Of a stretch of DNA of 64,000 bases, positions 49,576 to 60,700 are shown one piece after another. The stretch lies in assembly GCF_964340395.1 (NCBI RefSeq), contig NC_135553.1, forward strand, positions 28,751,449 to 28,815,448, in the 5' to 3' direction. Within the stretch, counting starts at the first letter, position 1, and every line of letters begins with the position of its first letter. A program made the position numbers and the translations under genes. Source of the DNA: Glandiceps talaboti. Its lineage: Eukaryota; Hemichordata; Enteropneusta; Spengelidae. The notes beneath the pieces were generated by a model, which saw only the letters and a program-made list of their open reading frames with translations, had not been told where the DNA came from and searched no databases.

Positions 49576-50238
49576 AGCACAACTTAACTGATAAGGTTCG
49601 GTAGTGCTCTAGGCATGGCAAAGTGTCTGTCTGTCTGTCTGTCTGTTTGGATATGTGTGTGTGTCGATTGCCTTGATATTTGGTGTGTGTATTACCATTG
49701 TTGTCTAGTTGGGAAATTGTTCAAATCAAAATGATCTCACCTCTGACGTGTGATTTGGGTCAAAAAACTTGAACTCAAAAACTACTTGGCAGATTGGTCT
49801 GAAATTTGGTGGGAACATTGAGTTGTGCTAAAAATGTATGCAACTGTACCTAGCAACAAAACCATGCCCATAGCATATATTGCGAAGATAACAAGAGGGA
49901 TTAATAGACAATTGAATAGACATTAAAAAAAATGTATGTAAATATGCCTAGCAATAAGACCACACCATAGCAATGGCCAAATGATCATGTACATTGCAAA
50001 GATAATATCAGGAATTCATACACAAGTGAACAAAAACATACAGAAATGTATGCAAATATATGTAACAACATGACCACACCCATAGCAACAGCCAAATGAT
50101 AGCATATATCATAAAGATAGCAATATGGTTGGATAGGCAACTGGATAGTCATTCAGCAAATGAACACCTATTGTTAGCATGGACTAGCAGATGGATAAAC
50201 ATTTTTCAAAAGTGTATAGTTGTGCTACAACGAAATTG
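49576..50238 (-). mobile_element. family A copy 5, inverted
   Basis: Reverse orientation. It begins with TTTTTAGCACAACTTAACTG, the (CTGT)n/(GTGT)n tail and the 3' blocks, then three monomers (CCATAGCAACAGCCAAATGA), ending at the family 5' end near 50222-50238 (ATAGTTGTGCTACAACG). A plus-strand single-monomer fragment (50247-50390) abuts it head to head. Confidence 0.8.
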
Positions 50239-50390
50239 GCAGTATTTTTTTTGAATGTTTATTCATTTGTCTTTCATTTCCTGTTGTTATCTTTGCAATA
50301 TACATGATTATTTGGCTGTTGCTATGGGCGTGGTCTTGTTGCTAGGCAAATTTACATACATTTTTGAATGTTTTTTTCAATTGTCTAAGA

Positions 50391-50886
50391 TGCCATAGAC
50401 TTTCAATGCAAATGATCCCCTAGGCCAAGAACTTGTCAGGCTGCACACACCTGTACACAATGTTTTGATAGTGATCATTTTACACCAAAACAGATGGGAT
50501 ATGGTCTCATCTACAAGTATATCAATAATTATGAAATACTGAATTTTAATTTACATGAATGTATGGTCAGTAACTTGACCAAGGAATTACGGAAAATTGG
50601 TATAAAATACATGTTTTTTGGTCAAAAAAGCATGTGAAAGTTAGTTTTTTGAAAAATACAAGGGTTACAATTGGAAATTAGCTGTAAAAAATTAATAGAC
50701 AGATAGTATAGGTGTTGGGTAAAATATTTATCATAAAAGCAACAAGTACTATCCGTTGATGTTTACAGTAAATACAAACAATTTAGCATATTTCGTATAT
50801 ACAAATACTGCATACATATAAGTCTACAGATAGCAAGCAGCATAACGATATGTCTCACAGACGATTATATCCAACACTTCGTCTGT
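50391..50886. other. no gene seen
   Basis: AT-rich. It would be the 3' side of the minus-strand coding remnant that follows; no polyadenylation signal stands out. Confidence 0.45.
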
Positions 50887-51228
50887 TCACAAATATCTGA
50901 CGAAAGACAACAATGTAGATTCTGCCGTAATGTTCTCATGTAAACCAATCTTGGAGTAATCATACAGCATTGGCATCTGTGGTTTGTCATCGGCAGGATT
51001 GCGGGACCAGCCATTGACGACGTCAGTCCAAAAGTCAAAGTCATCGGAAGGGTTTTCGATACGTTCTAGTAGGAAAAAATTTGCTTTCCCAAACCCGTAA
51101 GATTCTTCATCGTCGTCACTATCACTGTCTAGAATTTAGAAAGTATCGAGCGAAAAACTCTGTGTCTTCCTGGTATACTTCGTTCAATAATGTCGAAAGT
51201 CAACATCCATATTCATAGCGGCCACCAT
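50887..51228 (-). pseudogene. unrecognised short coding remnant, acidic N-terminal type
   Basis: Reading the minus strand from about 51128 to a TGA at 50889-50887 gives 80 uninterrupted codons with strong protein-like composition: DSDSDDDEESYGFGKANFF, LLERIENPSDDFDFW, TDVVNGWSRNPADDKPQMP. Upstream, an ATG at 51226-51228 (AATATGGTGGCC) starts MVAAMNMDVDFRHY. A shifted frame reads LNEVYQEDTEFFARYFLN before the acidic part. Either two frameshifts separate the pieces, or the 80-codon part is a terminal exon: it is preceded by CTTTCTAAATTCTAG, a good splice acceptor. An N-terminal transposase-like or host origin are both possible. Confidence 0.4.
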
Positions 51229-51732
51229 ATTAGGTATTGCTAAGTAGGCGCTATTTGCATTCGGTGGCAAAAATTGAAAGAAATCGAACATGTGACTGTT
51301 TCTGGCCTGGATAATTTAATATTTAACAAGTCATTGATAATGACATAGTCCCCGCTATAATTGGGTTTTAAGGAATTATCACTACTCTGATCACGCAACA
51401 ACATTTGTGAACCTAAAACAAACAGACTTAGATATGTTGTTTGTGCTTGTTGGACATGGAATATGCCTCCAACAATAAAGGATTGGTTGGGTATGGGGGA
51501 TCATATCATGATGAAAATGGAGTCTGAGTTATGGCTTTGGACATGGAAAATTCACAAACAAAATGGCTGCCAGGCAGCCATATTGGATCGTATCACGACG
51601 AAAATGGATATGCACATGTATGTCATAGAACACTGTCCTAATACCAACTTTAAATGAGATCTGTTCAAGCATGTATGAGTTATGGCTTTGGACATGAGAA
51701 TTCGCAAACAAAATGGCTGCCAGGCCATATTG

Positions 51733-53041
51733 CAGGGCTCGAAATTAACGGTAGCCCCGTGTCATTTGGCTACCAAATGTTGACACGGGGCTACTACTTT
51801 TCGTATTTGGTAGCCAACTTGGGCTACCGACGTAAACAGTAAGCTGACATGTCAGGCCTTCGTCGTGTCGCTAATATAACCAACACAATACGTTCCCGCT
51901 GAACATCGAACGTCAACGCGTCTTACCAATGTGTACGTACGTGGTCTTAAAAATTATATAAAATGTAACAAAATTGTCAACAATACAACCATGGCAACAC
52001 AGTCCATGACCTACCACACGCATGCACGGCCACGTGTGTGTTGTACGGACGAACATACCAGCTGATTACTAGCACGCGTTCACTGTGACAACGTAACTTG
52101 CATGAAATGTAACAATAAGTTTTTAATAAAAGTTGCTACATTCAGTGTTCATGTTTGATAAAATTGCGCCTATTTATCACAGCCGTACAGGCCCGCTGCT
52201 AATATCAAAACTGACGTCTGGACGCGATGTGTTTGACGTCTACATCGCTACATATTATTCTCTCATGAATATTTATATTTGACAACAATGTTATGACGTC
52301 ACACCCTGGACGCACCATGTGCTGCGATGTCAGCTAATCCAGATACTTCCGGGGTACATTTCGTGATAACAATTCCGCAAACATTGATGAAAAAACATGC
52401 ATTTTAATCCGTGAAGCACTTCCTTACGTTGTTAGTACTTGACACGAAGTTGTTGGTTACTGACAGCAGGACCCGTTCACCCATTTTCGGTACGATGTCA
52501 ATTTTGTCATTTCCGTAATGCTCGGCTCGAGTGGTGATGGAATCATAGCCGAAGTCGATGCGTTCATTCACATTTTGGATTTTAATGTAAAACATTTTAG
52601 GAAATGCATGGTTTCAAATGAACGAATATACAGACTGGGAATTACGAAACTCGAATTTCATGCGACGACAATCAGTACGTAATAGATGAGGCTGATGGTA
52701 TATGACATCGAAACACGGTCTTTTGATGGACTGGTGTAAAATGGTCAAGCAGTCAAGTAGATGAATGGTCATGGTGTGTTCATAGTTTATGCCATATGAG
52801 TAATCATAGATACTTGAGACGTTTGTCCTATCATTACAACAGAAATTCGTAACTTTATTATCAACCATTTTTACATTGTTAAACAGACATTATAGTCCAC
52901 ATTCAGTGTTGGTAAACCACTGTTGTATGATAACTATGTACACAAATATATGGGGCTACCAGTGAAGGTCATGGGGCTACTGACCTTTATGAAAGGTAGC
53001 CCACAGGGGCTACCAGGGAGAAAAGTTAATTTCGAGCCCTG
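51733..53041. mobile_element. 1.3-kb hAT-like non-autonomous element, 5-bp TSD
   Basis: Termini CAGGGCTCGAAATTAAC and GTTAATTTCGAGCCCTG are 17-bp perfect inverted repeats. TATTG is duplicated at 51728-51732 and 53042-53046. Just inside both ends lie several copies of GTAGCCCC in both orientations, resembling subterminal transposase-binding repeats. CAGGG...CCCTG termini fit hAT elements, although 8 bp is their commonest duplication length, so a 5-bp hAT subgroup or another superfamily is possible. The interior carries one broken ORF. Confidence 0.85.
52404..52868 (-). pseudogene. 155-codon unrecognised ORF with one in-frame TGA, inside the hAT-like element
   Basis: Two minus-strand frames (52614-52868, MVDNKVTNFCCNDRTNVSS..., and 52404-52595, MFYIKIQNVNERIDFGYD...) are in the same register, separated by one TGA at 52614-52616. 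The whole reads as 154 residues with good composition, ending KMGERVLLSVTNNFVSSTNN and VRKCFTD. No transposase motif is visible and it is too short for a hAT transposase. It may be a captured host exon or an accessory protein relic. Confidence 0.35.
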
Positions 53042-53372
53042 TATTGGATCGTATCACGACGAAAATGGATATACACATGTATGTCATAGAACACTGTCCT
53101 AATACCAACTTTGAATGAGATCTGTTCAAGCATGTCTGAGTTATGGCTTTAGACAGGGAAAATTTGCAAACAAAATGGTTGCTAGGCGGCCATATTGGAT
53201 CGTATCATAAATTGACGTGCATATGTATGCCATAGTATGTTGCCCCTGTACCAAGTTTGAAAAAAATCGGTCCAGGCATCTCCAAGAAACAGCTGCGGAC
53301 GGACGGACGGACGGACGGACGGACGGAACCCAATCCATAAGTCCCCGTTCCGGACTTCGTCCGCGGGGACTA

Positions 53373-53551
53373 ATGAGATAACATCGTGTACATCATTACT
53401 TATTATGGGCATAAGGGCGGGACAGCAATAACCCATTACAACGCCACTTTATTGGCAGCATATGCAAATTACTCTGTTGTCGTTGATATCAACGATGTGG
53501 CCTAGAATGCGGAAGTGCTACATTGTGGAAATCAATGACGCAGTGTCACAA
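53373..53551. other. no gene seen
   Basis: Short spacer between family C copy 2 and family A copy 6. Confidence 0.5.
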
Positions 53552-54617
53552 GGGTTATCTTCGCAATATATGTGATCATTTGGCAGTTGCTATGGGTGTG
53601 GTCTTGATGCTAGGCAAATTTACATACATTTTTTGAATGTTTATTCAATTATCTATTAATCCCAGTTGTTATCTTTGTGCAATACACGACTGTTTAGCTG
53701 TTGCTATGGGCGTGGTCATGGTTGCTAGGGATATTTGCATACATTTTTTGAATGTTTACTCGCTTGCCTACCAGATGATGTTATTTGACCAAAATATACT
53801 GCCATTTGGTTGTTGCTAAGGGCGTGGTCATGGTTGCTAGGGATATTTGCATACATTTTTTGAATGTTTACTTGCTTGTCTACCAGATGATGTTATTTGA
53901 CCAAAATATACTGCCATTTGGTTGTTGGTAAGGGCGTGGTCATGGTTGCTAGGGCCAATTGTGTCAAAATATTTTGAAGAAAATCTGTAGAACAACACCT
54001 CTAGAAATATCTCACCAAGTTTCAGTCTCATTGACGAAGTACTTTTTGAGATAAATATTTGACCAAAATTCACATTTTTACCTAATTTGCATATTACTGA
54101 TGAGATCATTATATGCTTAACATTTCTTCATCTGAACACCCACAGATGTATCCCTATTAAAGTTCAGCCCAATCTGCACAGCAGTTTTCGAATTATAGGT
54201 TTTTGACCAAAAAGACACATTTTAGACACATTTTTAGCCCTAATTTGCATATTACTAAGGGAATCATCATGTCATGAACAAATCTTAATTTACTCACCCC
54301 TAAGAATGTTCCCATCAAATTTCATACCAATCTGCCCAGTACTTTTTTAGTGCAAGTTTTTTTTTTTTACCAATTTTTAAAGATTACATGTTTTGACCCA
54401 AACCCACATCTCTGATGCAATCATTTTCATTTGAACAATTTCCCAACTAGACAACAGAAGTAACATGACTACCAAATATCAAAGCAATCAGTCCAGCAAT
54501 TTTTGACTTTAAGTTGTTTACACACACACACACACCCATCCACAGACAGACAGACAGACAGACACTTTGCCATGCCTATAGCACTAATGAACCTTATCAG
54601 TTCAGTTGTGCTAAAAA
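53552..54617 (+). mobile_element. family A copy 6 (5'-truncated)
   Basis: Starts within a monomer (TTATCTTCGCAATATATGTG), has about four monomers to 53960, then the 3' blocks, a short (CA)n with CAGACAGACAGACA and the 3' end TTATCAGTTCAGTTGTGCTA. The isolated end GTTCAGTTGTGCTAAAAAC at 54987-55005 is a further fragment. Confidence 0.8.
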
Positions 54618-55089
54618 ACCACTGGTACATATAAACCAATGCCAGGGTGTCTTTCAAGCAGGAGCTTTTCACCGGTGTTATATATTCAACATTACGTCAG
54701 TAGAATAGCAAACTTGCCCGTTAAAATATCACGCAGTACCTTGTGGTTTGTTGATTTATGCAAGACTACATTGAACTCAGGTAGATTCACACATTTGAAA
54801 GTTATTTCTATGACAATGGACTAATGTTTACTCAAGGCTACGTTCGGACAATGGGAGAGGGCCCATTGCTAATCTGTTTCTTACTTGTCTGTAGTTCAAC
54901 ATGTCACAACAATAGTTTTAGTTTGTATCTATCTTATTAGATGAAAGCTTGGTTTCCATTGTCATATCATTATTACCTAAGTAGGTTCAGTTGTGCTAAA
55001 AACGATTCCTCTTACATTTTTTTATGTACAGATTCAAGAGAATAGAAAATACTACTTGATAATTGGCTAACAAATGAATGACATGGCTT

Positions 55090-55145
<56 letters not shown>

Positions 55146-55158
55146 GAGAGAGAGAGAG
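55090..55158 (+). repeat. (GA)n microsatellite
   Basis: About 69 bp of GA dinucleotides with one GGGA interruption, followed by an ACAAC/CAACC pentamer-like region to 55270. Confidence 0.95.
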
Positions 55159-55274
55159 CTACAACAAAACACAACACAATACATAGAAACACTAAACGAC
55201 ACAACACAACATAATCTAACCCAACCCAACCCGACATGACACAACATGAAATGACACAACACAACACAACACTA

Positions 55275-55631
55275 CAATACATATACTGTGGATTCATGAT
55301 GGGCAATGGTTAAAGTTTGCAACTTGGAATCTGCAGGTTACAGGTTCAAGCCCCATCGCTGCCATTGTTTCTGAGTGGCTCAAGTCCTTGGGCAAGATTT
55401 GAACCACAACTGTGCCTCAGTCCACCCCAGCTGTATAATTGGTGACCTGGTAGGATAGAGGCTGCAATGTGAATGCTTTTATAACCCTATGCGCTTATAA
55501 AGGCTGCTATGGAGTGTACATTCCCAGGGAGCTGAGGAAGTGTAAAGGGCTGTTGTACCAATGTCGATCCAAGCTTGGGGTAATAATTGTAAAGCACTTT
55601 GAGCAAAGAGTGGGAAAGTGCTATATAAAAA
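55275..55631 (+). mobile_element. tRNA-derived SINE
   Basis: The head contains an A-box-like ATGGTTAAAGTTTGC and a B-box GGTTCAAGCCCC at spacing typical of tRNA-derived pol III promoters (about 55307-55355). The body contains ACCTGGTAGGATAGAGGCTG. The tail AAAGCACTTTGAGCAA...GGAAAGTGCTATATAAAA (55594-55630) forms a stem and resembles the 3' ends shared by SINEs with L2/CR1-type partner LINEs. A partner LINE of that group is present at 15-22 kb, but its tail (ATTCTG)n differs. Confidence 0.75.
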
Positions 55632-56035
55632 TAGCACCAATGGCATTGCAGCTCAACTGTACAGTTTTTAAAAAATGTTTACCCACATGCTGATCCATGC
55701 TTGGTATAGGTGTTTATTTACTGAATGATTATCCAGTTGACTATCCAACCCTGTTGTTATCTTTGCAATATACACAATCATTTGGATGTTGCTATGGGTG
55801 TGGTATTGTTGCTAGGTATATTTGCATACATTTTTTGAATGTTTGTTCATTTGTCTATTAATCCCTGTTATCTTTGCAATATCTGTGATCATTTTGCTGT
55901 TGCTATGGGCGTGGTCTTGTTGCTAGGCATATTTGCATACAATTTTTGAATGTTTGTTCACTTGTCTACAAATCCCTGTTGTTATCTTGCTATGGTCATG
56001 GTTGCTAGGGATATTCGTGTACATTTTTTGAGTGT
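55632..56035 (+). mobile_element. family A copy 7 (3'-truncated)
   Basis: 5' end AGCACCAATGGCATTGCAGC and three or four monomers (to TTGCTAGGGATATTCGTGTA), then stops. It starts immediately after the SINE tail. Confidence 0.8.
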
Positions 56036-56844
56036 TTAAAAGTTGGACCATTCCTACCCGAATTGGCCATTGTTAACTCGCGAGACTTAGTCAAATAATG
56101 TTTGGTTTGTTGCTAATACCCCCCTAATACCTTCCATAATCATGATAATCTATGTCACTGTGACACTTGACACATCTTATAATTCGTATGCGCGGTACTT
56201 TTTCAATACAAATTTCCTCTTTGAATATCTCTGAAACCGAAATAACAATAATGGAACATATATTGATGTTCAACTACACTTCTTTATAATTTTTGATGAT
56301 ATTTCATACGCTGGTAAGCGTGATTCCACTAGTTGGCTACGTGCGCATTGATATGTACTCTCAATGCACTGTAAACCGGCTAGGCTGTGACCCCAGAATC
56401 GATGTTAGGTACTTTATTTTTTTCAAATTTTGCAATAACCGCAGTTATAACTGTCAATATTAGCCCATTTTCCATGGATGTTACAGCTGCATTGGAACGT
56501 TTTACTTCTATCAAGTAATTTTAACGACATAACTTTTTCATTGGATTTGACCCCGCGCGTGAACCTATTCATGAATATGCAAATATAGAATCCGAACAGC
56601 TACCGCTCATATTCAAAACACATGGCTTGTCAGAGTTTCAGTCGTTTGTTCCTGGAGTCCCGATCATGCTGTTTTATATCGTGGAGGGTCTATGAATAAA
56701 CCGTTTGACTGTTCTCCAGCCAACGCCATTTTCTGCAAGGTCAAATTTGTTATGTCTGTGTGTCACCTGCATGGGGTATGGTAACGGCGCTGTAAACTTA
56801 TATCGACATCATGTTAGTGAAGAGTAAAACAATAGGAACTTGTG
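56036..56844. other. no gene seen
   Basis: No ORF or repeat recognised. Ends with the CTAC that is the likely target duplication of the LTR element. Confidence 0.5.
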
Positions 56845-56848
56845 CTAC

Positions 56849-56945
56849 TGTTGTATGAACGGTTTCCAGTGCCCCTCTGGAAACCGTCTTATAGAGATAA
56901 TGGAGCAATCCATTAGGACGCCCTCAACGGAGGAGGAACTCCAAA
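56849..56945 (+). repeat. 5' LTR remnant
   Basis: Matches 62203-62296 with three substitutions and small indels, then diverges at ACTCCAA. It contains a perfect 11-bp stem hairpin (ACGGTTTCCAG, loop TGCCCCT, CTGGAAACCGT) and an ATGGA..TCCAT stem. In the 3' copy the first stem has one mismatch. Confidence 0.75.
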
Positions 56946-57279
56946 AAGTCAAACCCCAGGTGGCTTCACACTAGCACAGAGAATTATCAGTTTTCATTTA
57001 GAATTGTTTGGTGTTGTATATTTCTGTTAGTGGACCTTGTATTTCGTGATTTTCAAAGTGTCTTCTCGATTTCAGTTTTCATGTGGTCGTTAATTTATGC
57101 ATAGCATCCGTTCCATCTGATAAGTAAATACGAAACTGAAAATTGGAGCCAAGTCAGTTTGACGCAGTGTAGTGCTTGTCTGTTCTTTGTTTTTTGGTCC
57201 AAAAAAATCTACAAATAGTTGGTGTTTAGGACAGTTTTATTTTTGTTAAAACCGTTTTGTAAATTAAAGTTTAGACGAA

Positions 57280-57570
57280 TTTTCTTCGTGTGGTGTTCAA
57301 GGATTTGTGAGGTAGAGCTGACCAGTTGGGCAGGCCCCTACAAAGTGCACCACGCGTTTGATTTAGTTAGGGACGTGTATTTTTTTGTGTGGTGTTGCCA
57401 AGTCGTGGGGTAGAGCTTAAAAGATAGGCCGACCCCTACGCGAGAGCACACCATGCCTTCAATTTATAAAGTAGGCTTAGTAATTTTTTTGTGTGGTGTT
57501 GCCAAGTCGTGGGCCAGCTTTAAAAATAAGCACACCCTACGCGAGGGCGCACCGTGCCTTCAAGTAAAAT
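57280..57570 (+). repeat. three diverged ~100-bp direct repeats
   Basis: Units starting near 57285, 57381 and 57488 share GTGTGGTGTTGCCAAGTCGT, a GGGT.GAGCTT...AAG core and CCCTACGCGAG.GC.CACC. Non-coding. Part of the LTR element interior. Confidence 0.75.
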
Positions 57571-57744
57571 ACGTGTGTAGGCATAGCTAGGTTAGTTAAA
57601 ATTTGTGTTTAGGCCTTTAGAGTATACACACCAGCTATTGGAGACAAAAGAGAAAAAATTGGAAATTTCAAACAATTGATAAAAAGACTAGGAACCTTGA
57701 CTGAAGGTCTGCAAGGTGTTATAAACTGACTTTTGATTGAAAAC

Positions 57745-60700
57745 CCCAGACTCATCAAATTATTTTTTGTATCTTCGGTAGGAGATAGTGTTCACAATAA
57801 TAATTGTATTCACTGTTCAATATTAGTTGTACAAAGAGTCATCGAATTATTTTTTGTATCTTTGGTAGGAGACAGTGTTCACAATAATAATTGTATTCAC
57901 TGTTCAATATTAGTTGTACACAGACTCATCAAATTATTTTTGTATCTTTGGTAGGAGACAGTGTTCACAATAATAATTGTATTCACTGTTCAATATTAGT
58001 TGTACAAAGAGTCATCGAATTATTTTTTGTATCTTTGGTAGGAGACAGTGTTCACAATAATAATTGTATTCACTGTTCAATATTAGTTGTACACAGAGTC
58101 ATCGAATTATTTTTTGTATCTTTGGTAGGAGACAGTGTTCACAATAATAATTGTATTCACTGTTCAATATTAGTTGTACAAAGAGTCATCAAATTATTTT
58201 TTGTATCTTTGGTAGGAGACAGTGTTCACAATAATAATTGTATTCACTGTTCAATATTAGTTGTACAAAGAGTCATCGAATTATTTTTTGTATCTTTGGT
58301 AGGAGACAGTGTTCACAATAATAATTGTATTCACTGTTCAATATTAGTTGTACACAGAGTCATCGAATTATTTTTTGTATCTTTGGTAGGAGACTGTGTT
58401 CACAATAATAATTGTATTCACTGTTCAATATTAGTTGTACACAGAGTCATCGAATTATTTTTTGTATCTTTGGTAGGAGACAGTGTTCACAATAATAATT
58501 GTATTCACTGTTCAATATTAGTTGTACACAGAGTCATCAAATTATTTTTTGTATCTTTGGTAGGAGACAGTGTTCACAATAATAATTGTATTCACTGTTC
58601 AATATTAGTTGTACACAGAGTCATCGAATTATTTTTTGTATCTTTGGTAGGAGACAGTGTTCACAATAATAATTGTATTCACTGTTCAATATTAGTTGTA
58701 CAAAGAGTCATCGAATTATTTTTTGTATCTTTGGTAGGAGACAGTGTTCACAATAATAATTGTATTCACTGTTCAATATTAGTTGTACAAAGAGTCATCG
58801 AATTATTTTTTGTATCTTTGGTAGGAGACTGTGTTCACAATAATAATTGTATTCACTGTTCAATATTAGTTGTACAAAGAGTCATCGAATTATTTTTTGT
58901 ATCTTTGGTAGGGGATAGTGTTCACAATAATAATTGTATTCACTGTTCAATATTAGTTGTACACAGAGTCATCGAATTATTTTTTGTATCTTTGGTAGGA
59001 GACAGTGTTCACAATAATAATTGTATTCACTGTTCAATATTAGTTGTACACAGAGTCATCGAATTATTTTTTGTATCTTTGGTAGGAGACAGTGTTCACA
59101 ATAATAATTGTATTCACTGTTCAATATTAGTTGTACAAAGAGTCATCGAATTATTTTTTGTATCTTTGGTAGGAGACTGTGTTCACAATAATAATTGTAT
59201 TCACTGTTCAATATTAGTTGTACACAGAGTCATCGAATTATTTTTTGTATCTTTGGTAGGAGACTGTGTTCACAATAATAATTGTATTCACTGTTCAATA
59301 TTAGTTGTACAAAGAGTCATCGAATTATTTTTTGTATCTTTGGTAGGAGACAGTGTTCACAATAATAATTGTATTCACTGTTCAATATTAGTTGTACACA
59401 GAGTCATCGAATTATTTTTTGTATCTTTGGTAGGAGACTGTGTTCACAATAATAATTGTATTCACTGTTCAATATTAGTTGTACAAAGAGTCATCGAATT
59501 ATTTTTTGTATCTTTGGTAGGAGACTGTGTTCACAATAATAATTGTATTCACTGTTCAATATTAGTTGTACAAAGAGTCATCGAATTATTTTTTGTATCT
59601 TTGGTAGGAGACTGTGTTCACAATAATAATTGTATTCACTGTTCAATATTAGTTGTACACAGAGTCATCGAATTATTTTTTGTATCTTTGGTAGGAGACA
59701 GTGTTCACAATAATAATTGTATTCACTGTTCAATATTAGTTGTACAAAGAGTCATCAAATTATTTTTTGTATCTTTGGTAGGAGACAGTGTTCACAATAA
59801 TAATTGTATTCACTGTTCAATATTAGTTGTACAAAGAGTCATCGAATTATTTTTTGTATCTTTGGTAGGAGACAGTGTTCACAATAATAATTGTATTCAC
59901 TGTTCAATATTAGTTGTACACAGAGTCATCGAATTATTTTTTGTATCTTTGGTAGGAGACTGTGTTCACAATAATAATTGTATTCACTGTTCAATATTAG
60001 TTGTACAAAGAGTCATCGAATTATTTTTTGTATCTTTGGTAGGGGATAGTGTTCACAATAATAATTGTATTCACTGTTCAATATTAGTTGTACACAGAGT
60101 CATCAAATTATTTTTTGTATCTTCGGTAGGAGACAGTGTTCACAATAATAATTGTATTCACTGTTCAATATTAGTTGTACAAAGAGTCATCGAATTATTT
60201 TTTGTATCTTTGGTAGGAGACAGTGTTCACAATAATAATTGTATTCACTGTTCAATATTAGTTGTACAAAGAGTCATCGAATTATTTTTTGTATCTTTGG
60301 TAGGAGACAGTGTTCACAATAATAATTGTATTCACTGTTCAATATTAGTTGTACAAAGAGTCATCGAATTATTTTTTGTATCTTTGGTAGGAGACAGTGT
60401 TCACAATAATAATTGTATTCACTGTTCAATATTAGTTGTACACAGAGTCATCGAATTATTTTTTGTATCTTTGGTAGGAGACTGTGTTCACAATAATAAT
60501 TGTATTCACTGTTCAATATTAGTTGTACAAAGAGTCATCGAATTATTTTTTGTATCTTTGGTAGGGGATAGTGTTCACAATAATAATTGTATTCACTGTT
60601 CAATATTAGTTGTACAAAGAGTCATCAAATTATTTTTTGTATCTTTGGTAGGAGACAGTGTTCACAATAATAATTGTATTCACTGTTCAATATTAGTTGT

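Larger units (their letters stand above)
51377..53372 (+). mobile_element. family C copy 2, interrupted by a hAT-like element
   Basis: Left part 51377-51732 and right part 53042-53372 together reproduce copy 1 (13927-14640), including the 150-bp monomers and the end block CCAAGTTTGAAAAAAATCGG, (GGAC)n and GTCCCCGTTCCGGACTTCG. The last 30 bp form a hairpin (AGTCCCCG...CGGGGACT). The break is inside GGCCATATTGGATCG. Confidence 0.85.
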
